From the NCBI GenBank assembly GCA_946495675.1, contig CAMMDQ010000001.1:1-64000 (forward strand): DNA of 64,000 nucleotides, written 5' to 3'. The stretch comes from an uncultured Bacillota bacterium. GTDB lineage: Bacteria; Bacillota; Clostridia; Christensenellales; UBA1242. A program made the translations under genes and the position numbers. Positions 33,743 to 43,578 of the stretch are shown piece by piece. The notes under the pieces were generated by a model that was not told the origin of the DNA, ran no database searches, and worked only from the letters and a program-made list of their open reading frames with translations. Position 1 is the first letter of the stretch. Each line of letters opens with the position of its first letter.

Positions 33743-36700
33743 GTGAGAAATAAATCGTTGTTGAAAAAGTCAATTTTATCCATCATCTTTGCAGCGCTAA
33801 CTGTCATGTTTGCAGTGGGGCTGATTTTGTCGTCTTTTGGCGAACAATCTGCAACAAGAGGAGATATTGAGTGGACGGAAGATTTTAGTCAAACTCCAAC
33901 CAATTCAGACACTTGGCTTGACAACCCTGATTATTATATTGCTTCTCTTTCTGAGCTTGAAGGCAGCGGCACAAGCAGCGACCCTTACAAAATTTACACG
34001 GCGCAGCAGCTTGCGGGGCTTGCTTATTACACTCAAAACACAGGCACTCTTTCAAATTATTTTTTGCTTTGTGACAACATTGATCTTTCAGCACACTACT
34101 GGGTGCCAATCGGTTGTTATTATCAATATGGCACAACAACATCCCGTCAGAGAAGATTTAACGGAGTGTTTGATGGTCAAGGTTATACAATTTCAGGACT
34201 TTACACACAAAAATTAAGTGACAGCAATGCTTATTCGTATATGGGGCTTTTTGGCTACACTGGCGGCAACGGATATACTGTAATTAAAAATGTCAATGTT
34301 GTTGATTCTTATGTCCAAGGTTATTCGTATGTTGGAGGAATAGTCGGGCACAACGATAATGGCGGAAGTATTATAAATTGCAGCTTCAATGGTGTTGTTT
34401 CGGGGTATAATTATGCCGGCGGTATCGTTGGAAGATTTTATAATTCTGACGTTTTTATCAATCAGTGTGACAATTTTGGAAAAGTTTATGCGACTCAAAT
34501 TGTTGGAGGAGTGATAGGTGGCATATATTCCACCCCTTCAAGTTACTATGCAGACATTATTCGATGCAACAACTATGGACAAGTTTCGGCAAGCAGCACT
34601 GCAACTGCAAGTTGTGGTGGTGTGCTAGGATATTTTTGGGGCACTGTAAATTTGGAGGAGTGTTCAAATCAAGCGGCTGTTTCTGCACAGGGGAATTATG
34701 TTGGCGGTATTCTAGGCAATTTGTATAACAATAGCTCACCACAAATTGACATCTCCAATAGCTACAACTCTGGAGATATTTCAGGAGTTAATTATGTGGC
34801 AGGAATCGCAGGAGTCAATCACAATCAAGTTTTTATCAGTCACTCTTACAATTCTGGGACGGTAAATGGGCAATCATATGTTGTGGGAATCGGGGCTTCA
34901 GCAACAAATTGCTTTAATATTGGAGAGATTGTTGGCAATCAAAATGGGGCGTTGTCTTATTCAGTAAATTCAAGTTCGAATTCTTACTATGGTGGTGAGT
35001 GTGGTCCTATTGGTGCCTATTATGGCGGGGATGATGCTGGACGAAATTTGCTTTATAGCGAATCTATTTTACAAGATATGCTGGATTTAGATTGGTATCA
35101 AAATTCTCAGGTTTGGACTGAACTATGGGATTTTGATTATTCGTGGCAGATTGCAAATGCTCAACTTCGTTTCAAAGATATTCTTTACTGGGATGAAGCG
35201 GCAGATACAGAATTTGCTGGACAAGGAACGGCAGATTTGCCTTATGAAATCTCTTCAGCTGAAGAACTTGCAGGTTTGAGTGTGCTTGTCAACAGCGGAA
35301 ATGGATTTAGTGGAACTTATTTTAAGATTACAAAACCTATTGATATGAAAGGCAGATATTTTACACCTATAGGTTGGCAACTTTTGACATCTAGCACAAC
35401 TTATCCAAATTATTATTTTAGAGGCAATTTTGATGGAGGAAATTTTGCGATTTCAAATTTATTAATCCGTGGAGGAATTAACTCAGCATTTAATTGTCAA
35501 GGGCTTTTTGGGTATCTTAATACTGGTTCGACCATAGAAAATATAAATATCGAAAATATCAATTTAACTGGCGGCCTTTATGTTGGTGGTGTTGTGGGCA
35601 GAAACAACGGGGCTTATCTTCAAAATTGCACTGTATCAGGGCAGGTAAAAGGCCATTCCTCTGTTGGTGGCGTTGCGGGATACTCTCCAGTCTCAAGAAC
35701 AATCACTGACAGTGAAAATTCTGCTAATATCTTTGCAAAAGGAGATAATGCTGGAGGAATTGTCGGTCAAGGTCGTGCAGATAATTGCGAGAATAGAGGG
35801 GCTGTTGCAAGATTAATCGCTGATAATACTGATTATTATGGCGGAATTGTTGGACAGGGCTACGCTTCAAATTCATCAAATTATGGAAATGTTGATGGTT
35901 ATAGATATGTGGGTGGAATTTCTGGTGGTTATAATGGTGCAATTTACACAAATGTTCATAATTACGGAGAGATTTCTGGTTTTAGTCAAGTTGCTGGTAT
36001 TGTTGGTTATGCTAGGGGCTCCAGCAGTGTCAACAATGCAACAAACCATGGTCAAATAACTGCATCTGGCAATTACAGCGGTGGCATTGCAGGCCAGGGG
36101 GCTGCTGCGTTTATTGTAAACAAAGCTTCTAATGAAAGTGAAATTACTGGTCAAGGTTATGTAGGCGGAATTGCAGGTGCTTATGCAACAGTTAACAGCA
36201 GCTATAATACTGGAAGGATAAATTCTTCAGCAAGCACCGCTTACACAGGTGGAATTGTTGGCAATTATGCTTACTTCATCAGCGGATGTTACAACACTGC
36301 CTTAATTTCCGCAGGGGGTTCCTATGTTGGCGGACTTGTTGGAGCGTTTACTTCTTCGGGCACGATAACTATGGAAAATAGTTATAATAAGGGGCAAGTT
36401 GCTACCGCAGGAACTTTTGTTGGCGGTCTTGCAGGAAATGCGACCATTGCAAGCATTTCAAATTCATATAATATCGGCAATGTTTCAGGTGGAGCGAATT
36501 ATGTTGGTGGTCTTGCAGGATACAGCACAACAGGCACTTTCACAAACACATTTAATGGCGGAGCAGTTCAAAATTCTGCAAACAACATGGGTGCTATACT
36601 TGGATATGGCAACGGAGCAACAATACAGAACTCATATTTTGGTATAAATTGTTCAAATATGGCAGTGTGCGGCAGTGGAACTGCAAATGTTTCATCCACG

Positions 36701-38542
36701 GCTTACAGAGATACACTTGAGAGCGATGCAAAAGATTTGACATTCTATCAAAATGAAAGCTTGTTTAGCAGTGCCAGTCCTTGGGATTTTGTATTGACTT
36801 GGCAACTTGTTGCGGAAGAAAATGACGGCTATCCGACTTTACGAAATCAATCTTATTGGCAAGATCAAACTTTGGATACCAACTTTGAAGGAATGGGTAC
36901 TGAAGCTCAGCCATATCTGATCTCGTCAGAAGAAGAACTTGCAGGATTTGCAAGCAACGTGCTTGCTGGAAATTCTTATTCGGGTCAATATTTTCTGTTG
37001 ACAAAAGATTTGGACTTATCTGATCATTATTGGACCGCCATCGGAAACAACACGAATAGATTTAGCGGGAATTTTGACGGAAACAATTTTGCAATTAATG
37101 GAGTGTTCGTTTTGCAAACTTCTTCATATCAAGGTCTTTTTGGGTATGCTCAAAATGGGCAGTTGAAAAATATTCGAATAACCAATTCAAGCATGCAGGG
37201 GCTATCTTATGTGGGAGGTATTGCAGGGTATTCTAGTTCAAGCATAACAAATTGCTCTTATGAAGGTAGCATAAATTCAACTTCTTACGGAGGGGGAATA
37301 GTTGGCTATGGTGCTGGAATAATAGACGGCTGCTCTTCAAACGGCACTGTATATAATACAAACCAGTATGCCGGCGGCATTGCAGGATTCAGCTCTCAAG
37401 ACATTTTAAATTCAACAAACCATTCTTCTGTTGAATCACTGGTTGGGAAAAATGGAGGAATACTTGGAGAGGGCGATTCTGGCATAACAATTTCAAATTG
37501 CAAAAATTATGGCACCATCAAAGGGACTTCATCTTCCTCTAATAATCCGCGCACTGGAGGAATAGCTGGTGGTAGCGGTGTAATTATTAGAAATTGTGAA
37601 AATTATGGATTAATTGATGGCAATGGCGGCGTTTATTGTGCAGGAATTGCTGTTTCTGCTGATATAATTTCAAATTGCACAAATTACGGAAATGTTGTAA
37701 ATGCAATATATGCTTCAGGAATAGCTTATCAAGCAGAAATTGAATATTGCACAAATTACGCACAAGTTGAAGGCGCAGGTATTCTGTATAGTGGCGGAGT
37801 GATAAGAAATAGCGTCAATTATGGACAAGCAAGAGTCGGAATTTTAAGCGATCTTTCAACCCCTTCTAGCTTTATTGAAAATTGTATCAATTTTGGGGAC
37901 GTGCAACTGGCTGGCATCGTTGGTTATATCAGCACATATTCCAGCAGCACTAGAACTCAGATTTCTGGCTGCATAAACTTTGGTGAAGTTGCAAATTCGT
38001 CATATTCAGGTGGAATAATTGGAAGAATTGTCACATTATTGGGCGGATACATCAACATTGACAGTTGTTTTAATGGCGGAAACATTTCTGGGCAACAATA
38101 TTCTGGCGGATTGGTGGGCTATTTTGAAGGTGCAGCAGGAAGTGGCACAATCAACATCACCAACAGCGGCAGTGAAGGAAATATTTCTGGGGCAGGGCTG
38201 GTTGGAGCAATAACTGGCAATGGCCGAAGCGATGTTTTCATTTCAGACTGTTATGCTATTTCAGAAATTTCTCAAGAAAGCTTGGTTGGGGATGACACTA
38301 CAGTGCCAAGCAACTGCGTTTACATTCTGACTGTCGATGATGGAAGCGGCTCATCAACGACATATAAAAAGTTTATTGGAAATGACTTTACAGATTTTGC
38401 ATGGCTGAATGATGCAAGTTGTCCAATCCCGAAATCGCTTGCTTGGTCAGGGCAGTTTCAAGACAAACCTCTTGATTATCAAGATCAAGAAGATTGGATA
38501 TTATATAAAATGCAGCAAGATGGTTTTAGTCAAATTGCATAG
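33743..38542 (+). CDS. secreted GLUG-repeat surface protein, 1599 aa
   Basis: The protein starts at a GTG with an AAGGAAAAGGTG ribosome binding site and a signal peptide (about 1-38) without a lipobox. Three large modules follow, each opening with the same header (G-x-G-T, then PY-[KEL]-I, an E/Q-LAGL helix start and a D-[LM] strand). The headers lie at about residues 73, 489 and 1047. Each module continues with GLUG-like turns such as YVGGIVG and AGGIAG followed by NCxNxG strands, spaced 25-45 residues apart. This is the pattern of beta-helical adhesins. No sorting signal, membrane anchor or enzyme motif was found at the C-terminus, so it may be released or bound non-covalently. Its promoter is built like that of the 6066-aa protein, so the two are probably co-regulated. 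Confidence 0.92.
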   Translation: MRNKSLLKKSILSIIFAALTVMFAVGLILSSFGEQSATRGDIEWTEDFSQTPTNSDTWLDNPDYYIASLSELEGSGTSSDPYKIYTAQQLAGLAYYTQNTGTLSNYFLLCDNIDLSAHYWVPIGCYYQYGTTTSRQRRFNGVFDGQGYTISGLYTQKLSDSNAYSYMGLFGYTGGNGYTVIKNVNVVDSYVQGYSYVGGIVGHNDNGGSIINCSFNGVVSGYNYAGGIVGRFYNSDVFINQCDNFGKVYATQIVGGVIGGIYSTPSSYYADIIRCNNYGQVSASSTATASCGGVLGYFWGTVNLEECSNQAAVSAQGNYVGGILGNLYNNSSPQIDISNSYNSGDISGVNYVAGIAGVNHNQVFISHSYNSGTVNGQSYVVGIGASATNCFNIGEIVGNQNGALSYSVNSSSNSYYGGECGPIGAYYGGDDAGRNLLYSESILQDMLDLDWYQNSQVWTELWDFDYSWQIANAQLRFKDILYWDEAADTEFAGQGTADLPYEISSAEELAGLSVLVNSGNGFSGTYFKITKPIDMKGRYFTPIGWQLLTSSTTYPNYYFRGNFDGGNFAISNLLIRGGINSAFNCQGLFGYLNTGSTIENINIENINLTGGLYVGGVVGRNNGAYLQNCTVSGQVKGHSSVGGVAGYSPVSRTITDSENSANIFAKGDNAGGIVGQGRADNCENRGAVARLIADNTDYYGGIVGQGYASNSSNYGNVDGYRYVGGISGGYNGAIYTNVHNYGEISGFSQVAGIVGYARGSSSVNNATNHGQITASGNYSGGIAGQGAAAFIVNKASNESEITGQGYVGGIAGAYATVNSSYNTGRINSSASTAYTGGIVGNYAYFISGCYNTALISAGGSYVGGLVGAFTSSGTITMENSYNKGQVATAGTFVGGLAGNATIASISNSYNIGNVSGGANYVGGLAGYSTTGTFTNTFNGGAVQNSANNMGAILGYGNGATIQNSYFGINCSNMAVCGSGTANVSSTAYRDTLESDAKDLTFYQNESLFSSASPWDFVLTWQLVAEENDGYPTLRNQSYWQDQTLDTNFEGMGTEAQPYLISSEEELAGFASNVLAGNSYSGQYFLLTKDLDLSDHYWTAIGNNTNRFSGNFDGNNFAINGVFVLQTSSYQGLFGYAQNGQLKNIRITNSSMQGLSYVGGIAGYSSSSITNCSYEGSINSTSYGGGIVGYGAGIIDGCSSNGTVYNTNQYAGGIAGFSSQDILNSTNHSSVESLVGKNGGILGEGDSGITISNCKNYGTIKGTSSSSNNPRTGGIAGGSGVIIRNCENYGLIDGNGGVYCAGIAVSADIISNCTNYGNVVNAIYASGIAYQAEIEYCTNYAQVEGAGILYSGGVIRNSVNYGQARVGILSDLSTPSSFIENCINFGDVQLAGIVGYISTYSSSTRTQISGCINFGEVANSSYSGGIIGRIVTLLGGYINIDSCFNGGNISGQQYSGGLVGYFEGAAGSGTINITNSGSEGNISGAGLVGAITGNGRSDVFISDCYAISEISQESLVGDDTTVPSNCVYILTVDDGSGSSTTYKKFIGNDFTDFAWLNDASCPIPKSLAWSGQFQDKPLDYQDQEDWILYKMQQDGFSQIA

Positions 38543-38545
38543 AAC

Positions 38546-38579
38546 AAAAATAGGAAGATGAATCAATCTCCCTATTTTT
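38546..38579. terminator. bidirectional terminator
   Basis: AAAATAGGAAGAT and ATCTCCCTATTTT form a stem with one mismatch. It has A and T runs on its outer sides and lies between the convergent GLUG-protein and veg genes. Confidence 0.7.
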
Positions 38580-38815
38580 TATAAATCCATTTCTTTAAGT
38601 ATTATATTACCGCATAATACATCATAATAAGAAAAAGTTTGTATTTTTTTAAGCATCGTTTCTACTGTAAAAACGCTTGGATAGACATCTTTGATCACTC
38701 CACTTATTTGTTCAATCTTTTTTCTTCCTCGATTGACATTCATTGCAACTTGGCTGCCTTTTAAGGCTAATATTTTCAGTTTGACTTCTTCCAAACTTGT
38801 TGTAACTCTTCTCAT
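38579..38815 (-). CDS. veg: Veg family protein
   Basis: From the ATG at 38815, preceded by AAGGAG, the protein has 78 residues, close to the 86 of B. subtilis Veg. The conserved stretch KGSQVAMNVNRGRKKIEQIS and the following G-V-I-x-x-x-Y-P-S-V-F block define the family. Veg is a small protein conserved in Bacillota and linked in B. subtilis to biofilm matrix gene expression and spore outgrowth; its biochemical role is unsettled. A TTG at 38860 would add 15 residues but has no ribosome binding site. It is divergent from the SPOCS/LysM gene. Confidence 0.9.
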   Translation of the reverse strand: MRRVTTSLEEVKLKILALKGSQVAMNVNRGRKKIEQISGVIKDVYPSVFTVETMLKKIQTFSYYDVLCGNIILKEMDL

Positions 38816-38887
38816 ATCATTCTCCTTTTCAATGTTTTTGCCAATTTTAATGCTTTTCAAACATTTTTGTCATAATTCAAGCATTTG

Positions 38888-38909
38888 TCTCGTAAATATA
38901 TCTCGTAAA
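38888..38909 (+). repeat. direct repeat in the veg-SPOCS intergenic region
   Basis: TCTCGTAAA occurs at 38888-38896 and 38901-38909, 13 bp apart. GTCATAATT at 38869-38877 followed by CGTAAATAT at 38891-38899 loosely resembles a sigma-E promoter, though the 13-bp spacing is one base short. Confidence 0.4.
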
Positions 38910-38926
38910 ATGTTTTGGAGGGTGAA

Positions 38927-40438
38927 ATGGCATTTGAAAACAATAAATTTTCGGTAGCAAAAAAGACAAAACTTCCTACAGGTGACTTTTCTGTTGAATG
39001 CAATGTGTCGCTAGGTGCGGAAGTTGGAAAAATTCTTTCTGTAGGAGTCAAAGCTTTTGAAGAGTCAAGCGAAACTTTAAATGGGGTGCTTAATTATGCA
39101 GGCGAGGTTGACTTGAAGATCATTTTTACAACTGCAGATGGCGAAATTAATTGCAGCAACCATAGTTGCAATTTCAGCTCTAAGTTTGAAAGCGATAAGA
39201 TAACCACGGGGCAAGATGCCGTGATTATGCTTAAAGTTGTGGATTATGTGATTGAATCAATTTCAGGCGATAGCGTCAGAATTGTTGTGAATCTCGAGCA
39301 ATCTGGCGATCTTGTCAGCCAAATGGATGTTGAAACTATCAGCTGTAACGATGAAAATGTTTTCTGCAGAAATGAAGAAATTGAGATTTTAAAACTTGTG
39401 GCAACAAAGAGAGATAGTTTTACTCAAACTAGCGAAGTGTCGCTTCGAGATAATGTCAAGAAAATTCTTTCAACAGAAAGTCAAGTGCTTTTAAAAAACA
39501 GTGATAGCGGAACCGGCTTTGTCTCTTTGCAGGGCGATATATTGACAAGGGTTCTTTACCTGACTGAAGAAGATAAATTTGAGACCTTCTATGTCAACGA
39601 ACCTTTCAAAGAAGAGATTGAAGTTGACGGAGCTGAAAAAGATGACATCGTTGAAGCATATGCTTTCATAAAAGATGAAAATGTTACAACTCAAATCGAG
39701 AATGACGACAAGGGGCAAAAACTTACAATCAGCATTCCTGTAGATGTTATTTTGCGTGTTTATCGCAATGATCTTATCAGTATTGTTGACGATCTTTATA
39801 GCACAAAAAATGAAATCAATGTCACAACTGAAAGCTTTGAAAACACATCAGTTTGTCCTTCAGTTGTGGTTGAAGACAAAATCGAGGGGAGCTTGACTTT
39901 AGATGAAGATTCTCCAAGAGTTGACAAGGTGTTATTTGCCAGCGGCAATGGGGTGAGCTTAACCAATGTGTATGTCAGCGAAGGTCAAGTATTTGTGGAA
40001 GGCATTGCAAAAACAAATGTGATTTATCTCAACGATGAGACAAATTCTTTAAATAGTGTTCAAGTGGATGTTCCATTTTCTTTTAACGATAAATTTGATT
40101 GCCAATGTGACGGTATGGTGATGGCAAATGCTGTTATAAGTGATGTTGATGTTGTTGTAAAGAAGGGCAGAGACCTTTATTACGATGCAAAAATCAAAGT
40201 TACTATTAATTGCAGTTATGACAGGGTTTCAAGTGTGATCTCTCAAGCAGAGAATTCCGAGACATTGCCAGAGCGAGATTATGCTATGGAAGTGGTGTTT
40301 GCACAAAGCGGACAAAATGCTTGGGATATTGCAAAAAATGCACATGTGCCAGCTGAGCAGGTTGCGTTGCAAAATCCTGATGTTATTTTCCCACTAGAAG
40401 AAGATGCCTCACTTGTGTTATTCTATCAAAAAGGCTGA
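38927..40438 (+). CDS. SPOCS (DUF3794) / LysM-like spore protein, SipL-type
   Basis: The ATG at 38927 has GGAGG just upstream and gives 503 residues. The body is built of beta-rich repeats of the DUF3794/SPOCS type (about 20-140, 160-290 and 300-430). The C-terminus (about 455-503) reads as a LysM-type domain: AQSGQNAWDIAKNAHVPAEQ, then VALQNPDVIFPLEEDASLVL. This arrangement matches SipL of Clostridioides difficile, which binds SpoIVA through its LysM domain and is needed for coat assembly around the forespore. Coat morphogenesis is therefore the likely job, but several clostridial SPOCS-LysM proteins exist, so orthology is not certain. It stands divergent from veg. Confidence 0.8.
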   Translation: MAFENNKFSVAKKTKLPTGDFSVECNVSLGAEVGKILSVGVKAFEESSETLNGVLNYAGEVDLKIIFTTADGEINCSNHSCNFSSKFESDKITTGQDAVIMLKVVDYVIESISGDSVRIVVNLEQSGDLVSQMDVETISCNDENVFCRNEEIEILKLVATKRDSFTQTSEVSLRDNVKKILSTESQVLLKNSDSGTGFVSLQGDILTRVLYLTEEDKFETFYVNEPFKEEIEVDGAEKDDIVEAYAFIKDENVTTQIENDDKGQKLTISIPVDVILRVYRNDLISIVDDLYSTKNEINVTTESFENTSVCPSVVVEDKIEGSLTLDEDSPRVDKVLFASGNGVSLTNVYVSEGQVFVEGIAKTNVIYLNDETNSLNSVQVDVPFSFNDKFDCQCDGMVMANAVISDVDVVVKKGRDLYYDAKIKVTINCSYDRVSSVISQAENSETLPERDYAMEVVFAQSGQNAWDIAKNAHVPAEQVALQNPDVIFPLEEDASLVLFYQKG

Positions 40439-40457
40439 CAAATCCGCCCTCTAAAAC

Positions 40458-40490
40458 AAAAATGCAAAGCGTAAAGTTTTGCATTTTTTT
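40458..40490 (+). terminator. terminator of the SPOCS/LysM gene
   Basis: AAAAATGCAAA (40458-40468) and TTTGCATTTTT (40478-40488) form an 11-bp stem with a T-run. Confidence 0.8.
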
Positions 40491-40567
40491 ATTTTATTTG
40501 CGATTTTTTTTCACTTTTCTCTGTTTTTAACTGGAAAAAACAGCAATAATTTTTGCAGGAGAAAATT

Positions 40568-41092
40568 ATGAAATATATTTTGATAACAATTTCTTGCATA
40601 GCAATAGCATTAATTTTGGGATTGTCAGGCTTGGTGGGGAGCGAAAGCCAAGTTCAATATTTGAGAATTCATATTAGGGCAAATTCAAATTCAGAACAAG
40701 ACCAGTCAGTAAAATACAAAGTCAAGGATAATGTGGTTGAGGCTTTAATTCCACTTTTAAGTCAAATAGAAAGCTTTGAAGAAGCTAAGTGTGTGATTAG
40801 TGAAAATTTTTCGATGATTGAACAGGTGGCAAATCAAACTTTGCAGGATAATGGTTTTTCTTACACAAGTTCAGCCAAGATATCAAATGAATATTTCCCA
40901 ACAAGGACTTATGAAAATGTTACACTTGAAGAAGGCTATTACGATGCCCTAATTTTAAATCTTGGCAGTGGGCAGGGCGACAACTGGTGGTGCATAGTTT
41001 TTCCGGCTTTTTGCTTTACTCAAACAAAAAAATCCGACAATATTGTATATATTTCGCAAATTTGGGAGATAATTAAAAGTGTATTTTCATGA
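40568..41092 (+). CDS. spoIIR: stage II sporulation protein R
   Basis: The ATG at 40568 follows a CAGGAG ribosome binding site and gives 174 residues with a signal/anchor helix at about 5-25. The conserved LRIHIRANSNSEQDQSVKYK block and the later YFPTRTYENVTLEEGYYDAL and GDNWWCIVFP segments identify SpoIIR. The protein is made in the forespore under sigma-F and secreted into the intermembrane space. It signals SpoIIGA to cleave pro-sigma-E in the mother cell; SpoIIGA and pro-sigma-E are both encoded later in this window. It is followed 14 bp later by sleB, an arrangement that would also let sleB be read early. Confidence 0.95.
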   Translation: MKYILITISCIAIALILGLSGLVGSESQVQYLRIHIRANSNSEQDQSVKYKVKDNVVEALIPLLSQIESFEEAKCVISENFSMIEQVANQTLQDNGFSYTSSAKISNEYFPTRTYENVTLEEGYYDALILNLGSGQGDNWWCIVFPAFCFTQTKKSDNIVYISQIWEIIKSVFS

Positions 41093-41106
41093 TTTAAGGG
41101 GGATTT

Positions 41107-41784
41107 ATGAAAAAAAGACTTTTTGCGTCTCTTTCGCTTGCTTTTGTCGGAATGCTCTCGGTTGCCGGCACAACAGCAACTTATTTAAGTTTTAATGATG
41201 CTATTTCTCAAACAGAAGCGGCAATCACAACTTCAGAACTTCGAACGGCTCAAACTAAATTGAAAAGATGGGGATATTATACAGGTTCTGTTGATGGCAT
41301 CAATGGGCCTCTCACAAAAAAAGCTGTGAGATATTTTCAGAGCAAAAACGGACTTTCTGTTGACGGAATAATTGGTCCAAAAACTGCAGCAGCACTCGGA
41401 ATGACTCTGTCCGGTTCTTCATCTTCAATATCTTCAAGTGATTTAAACCTGCTTGCTAGATGTGTGTATGCTGAAGCTCGGGGAGAGCCTTACACAGGTC
41501 AAGTAGCGGTTGCAGCAGTTGTGCTAAATCGTGTAAAGAGTGCATCCTTCCCAAATACTATTGCCGGAGTTATCTATCAGCCTTATGCGTTCACAGCGGT
41601 TGATGACGGTCAGATAAATTTAACTCCAAACAGCACGGCTTACAAGGCGGCACAAGATGCTTTAAATGGTTGGGATCCTACATATGGTTGCATTTATTAT
41701 TTCAATCCAGCAACAGCAACAAGCTCTTGGATTTGGTCTAGAGAACAAGTGATAACTATTGGGAAACATATTTTTGCGAGATAG
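41107..41784 (+). CDS. sleB: spore cortex-lytic enzyme SleB
   Basis: The 225-residue protein has a signal peptide (about 1-39) and a PG_binding_1 domain (about 44-98, with KLKRWGYYTG and VDGINGPLT). After a serine-rich linker comes the Hydrolase_2/SleB domain (about 113-225). Glu123 in CVYAEARGEP corresponds to the catalytic glutamate of SleB lytic transglycosylases, which cut cortex peptidoglycan at muramic-delta-lactam during germination. YpeB, its stabilising partner, is encoded 10 bp downstream. The ribosome binding site is AAGGGGG. Confidence 0.93.
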   Translation: MKKRLFASLSLAFVGMLSVAGTTATYLSFNDAISQTEAAITTSELRTAQTKLKRWGYYTGSVDGINGPLTKKAVRYFQSKNGLSVDGIIGPKTAAALGMTLSGSSSSISSSDLNLLARCVYAEARGEPYTGQVAVAAVVLNRVKSASFPNTIAGVIYQPYAFTAVDDGQINLTPNSTAYKAAQDALNGWDPTYGCIYYFNPATATSSWIWSREQVITIGKHIFAR

Positions 41785-41794
41785 GAGGTGAGAG

Positions 41795-43255
41795 ATGAAA
41801 AATGAAGAAAAAACAAAATCGCTCAATATTGACACAAATTTTGAAATAAAAAACGAGAAAAACAATCAAAATTTAATGGATTTTGCAAAAAATGAAGAAA
41901 TTTCGAAGAAAAATATTAAAAAGAAAAATAAAGCAGTCAAAATTCTTGCCTTCTCAACTTCAATTCTTGCTTTGTCAACAATAGGTTTAGGAGTGGCTTA
42001 TGCAGTAAAGTCTGAACAGGCAAACAATTATAAACTTAGCCTTGAAAATGTTTATGAAAAAAACTTTTATAATTTGCTTGACAGTGTCAACACCGCAGAA
42101 AACGATCTTTCGAAAGTTCTTGCAAGTTCTGGTTCAACCTACCAATCAAAACTTTTAAATTCGGTCGCTAAAGCCTCAAATGAAGCGCAGATTTCAGTTT
42201 CAGGTCTTCCGCTCACTCAAAGTGATATTTATGATATGGTCAAAATGGTTAATCAAGTTTATGGATACACTAGCACACTTTCTGATAAGATTGCAAAGGG
42301 ACAAACTTTGAGTGAAAGAGAAATTGAAACCCTTGAAGATGTTTATCAAAATATTTTAATTTTGAAAAACCAACTTAATGAATTCTCTCGAAAAATGCAA
42401 GCTGGTTATTCAATTTTGGACGAAAGTGTATTCAATGAAGATGGGACAACAAGCTTTACTGAAATTTTCACGCAAATGAGTGATTTGGATGTCAAATACC
42501 CAACGATGATTTATGATGGACCTTTCTCAGATTCGGTTGTAAACAGCAAAGTTAAAGGTTTGAGTGGTGCAACGGTCAGCCAAGAGGAAGCTGAAAATGT
42601 TGTAAAAAAGCATTTGAAGAATTTAACAGAATTAAATTATCAAGAAACTACTAAAGGAAGATTTGAAACTTACAACTTTAGAGCGATTAATTCTGACGAA
42701 GAAAATCTTTATATTCAAGTTACAAAAACAGGTGGGAAAATCTTGACTGTCAGTGGCTCTGGCAAAAATGGCACTGCCACAATTGATAAAACACAGGCTG
42801 AAAAAATTGCAATAGACTTTGCAAAAAACAATGGCATTGAAAAAGCAGCAGTTGTGTGGAGCGATCAGCTTTACGAAGACTTATATCTGAATATTGCTCC
42901 TGTTCAAGATGGAATCATTTTGTATCCTGATCTTGTCAAAGTAAAAATAGATTTGACAACAGGGACGATAGTAGGATATGATGCGACTTCATATTTTACA
43001 AACCATACAAGCCGCTCGTTAAACCAGGGAAGTTTGACAAAACAGCAAGCAGAAGAAAAAGTGTCGTCCGCTTTTTCAATAGTTCAAATTCGCAAAGCAC
43101 TTTCGCCACTTGATTACAATAGAGAAGTTGTTTGTTATGAAGTGCAGGCAACTAAAGATGATAATACATATTATTTCTATTTCAATGTGGAAAACGGAGA
43201 AACAGAAAATATCTTGAAAGTTATCAAAACAGACAATGGAAATTTGCTGATGTGA
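41795..43255 (+). CDS. ypeB: germination protein YpeB
   Basis: The 486-residue protein has a charged cytoplasmic N-terminus, one membrane helix (about 46-68), a long helical region, then two or more PepSY-type domains (about 260-345 and 350-480; for example VSQEEAENVVKKHL and TIDKTQAEKIAIDFAKNN). YpeB holds SleB in the spore in an inhibited, protected form; each protein needs the other for stability. The start has a strong AGGAGGTGA ribosome binding site ten bases after the sleB stop. A bidirectional terminator follows. Confidence 0.93.
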   Translation: MKNEEKTKSLNIDTNFEIKNEKNNQNLMDFAKNEEISKKNIKKKNKAVKILAFSTSILALSTIGLGVAYAVKSEQANNYKLSLENVYEKNFYNLLDSVNTAENDLSKVLASSGSTYQSKLLNSVAKASNEAQISVSGLPLTQSDIYDMVKMVNQVYGYTSTLSDKIAKGQTLSEREIETLEDVYQNILILKNQLNEFSRKMQAGYSILDESVFNEDGTTSFTEIFTQMSDLDVKYPTMIYDGPFSDSVVNSKVKGLSGATVSQEEAENVVKKHLKNLTELNYQETTKGRFETYNFRAINSDEENLYIQVTKTGGKILTVSGSGKNGTATIDKTQAEKIAIDFAKNNGIEKAAVVWSDQLYEDLYLNIAPVQDGIILYPDLVKVKIDLTTGTIVGYDATSYFTNHTSRSLNQGSLTKQQAEEKVSSAFSIVQIRKALSPLDYNREVVCYEVQATKDDNTYYFYFNVENGETENILKVIKTDNGNLLM

Positions 43256-43288
43256 AAAAAACAAGCACGAAATTGTGCTTGTTTTTTA
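43255..43288. terminator. bidirectional terminator between ypeB and spoVG
   Basis: A perfect stem, AAAAAACAAGCAC with its complement around GAAATT, flanked by A and T runs. It overlaps the spoVG stop codon. Confidence 0.85.
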
Positions 43289-43555
43289 TTCAGCTTCAAC
43301 TTTTGCTTTTTCGTAAGCTTCCAAAACTGCAGACTTAATCATCTCTCTTGTTTCAGTATTGATTGGATGAACGATGTCTTTGAATTCCCCATCTGGAGTT
43401 TTTCTGCTTGGCATTGAAATGAAAAGTCCATCCTTTCCTTCAATCACTTTAATGTCGTGCACAACAAAGCACTCATCAATTGTGATGGAAGCAACTGCTC
43501 TGAGTTTTAATTCATCTTTTGCTACGAGTCTAACTCTTACGTCTGTGATTTTCAA
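43286..43555 (-). CDS. spoVG: SpoVG regulatory protein
   Basis: The 89-residue protein is a full-length Spo[12 protein letters not shown] at the N-terminus, then [33 protein letters not shown] and the [12 protein letters not shown] block. SpoVG is a small nucleic-acid-binding protein that affects asymmetric septation, virulence genes and cell-wall metabolism in Bacillota. The start codon is TTG at 43555, preceded by AGGAAGG about 12 bases upstream. A promoter and an imperfect palindrome lie upstream on the minus strand. Confidence 0.96.
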   Translation of the reverse strand: MKITDVRVRLVAKDELKLRAVASITIDECFVVHDIKVIEGKDGLFISMPSRKTPDGEFKDIVHPINTETREMIKSAVLEAYEKAKVEAE

Positions 43556-43578
43556 GTCCTTTTACCTTCCTTTTGTCT

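Noticed and set aside
38815..38860. Longer veg start at TTG 38860
   Set aside because: The ATG at 38815 has a strong ribosome binding site and matches the family's N-terminus.
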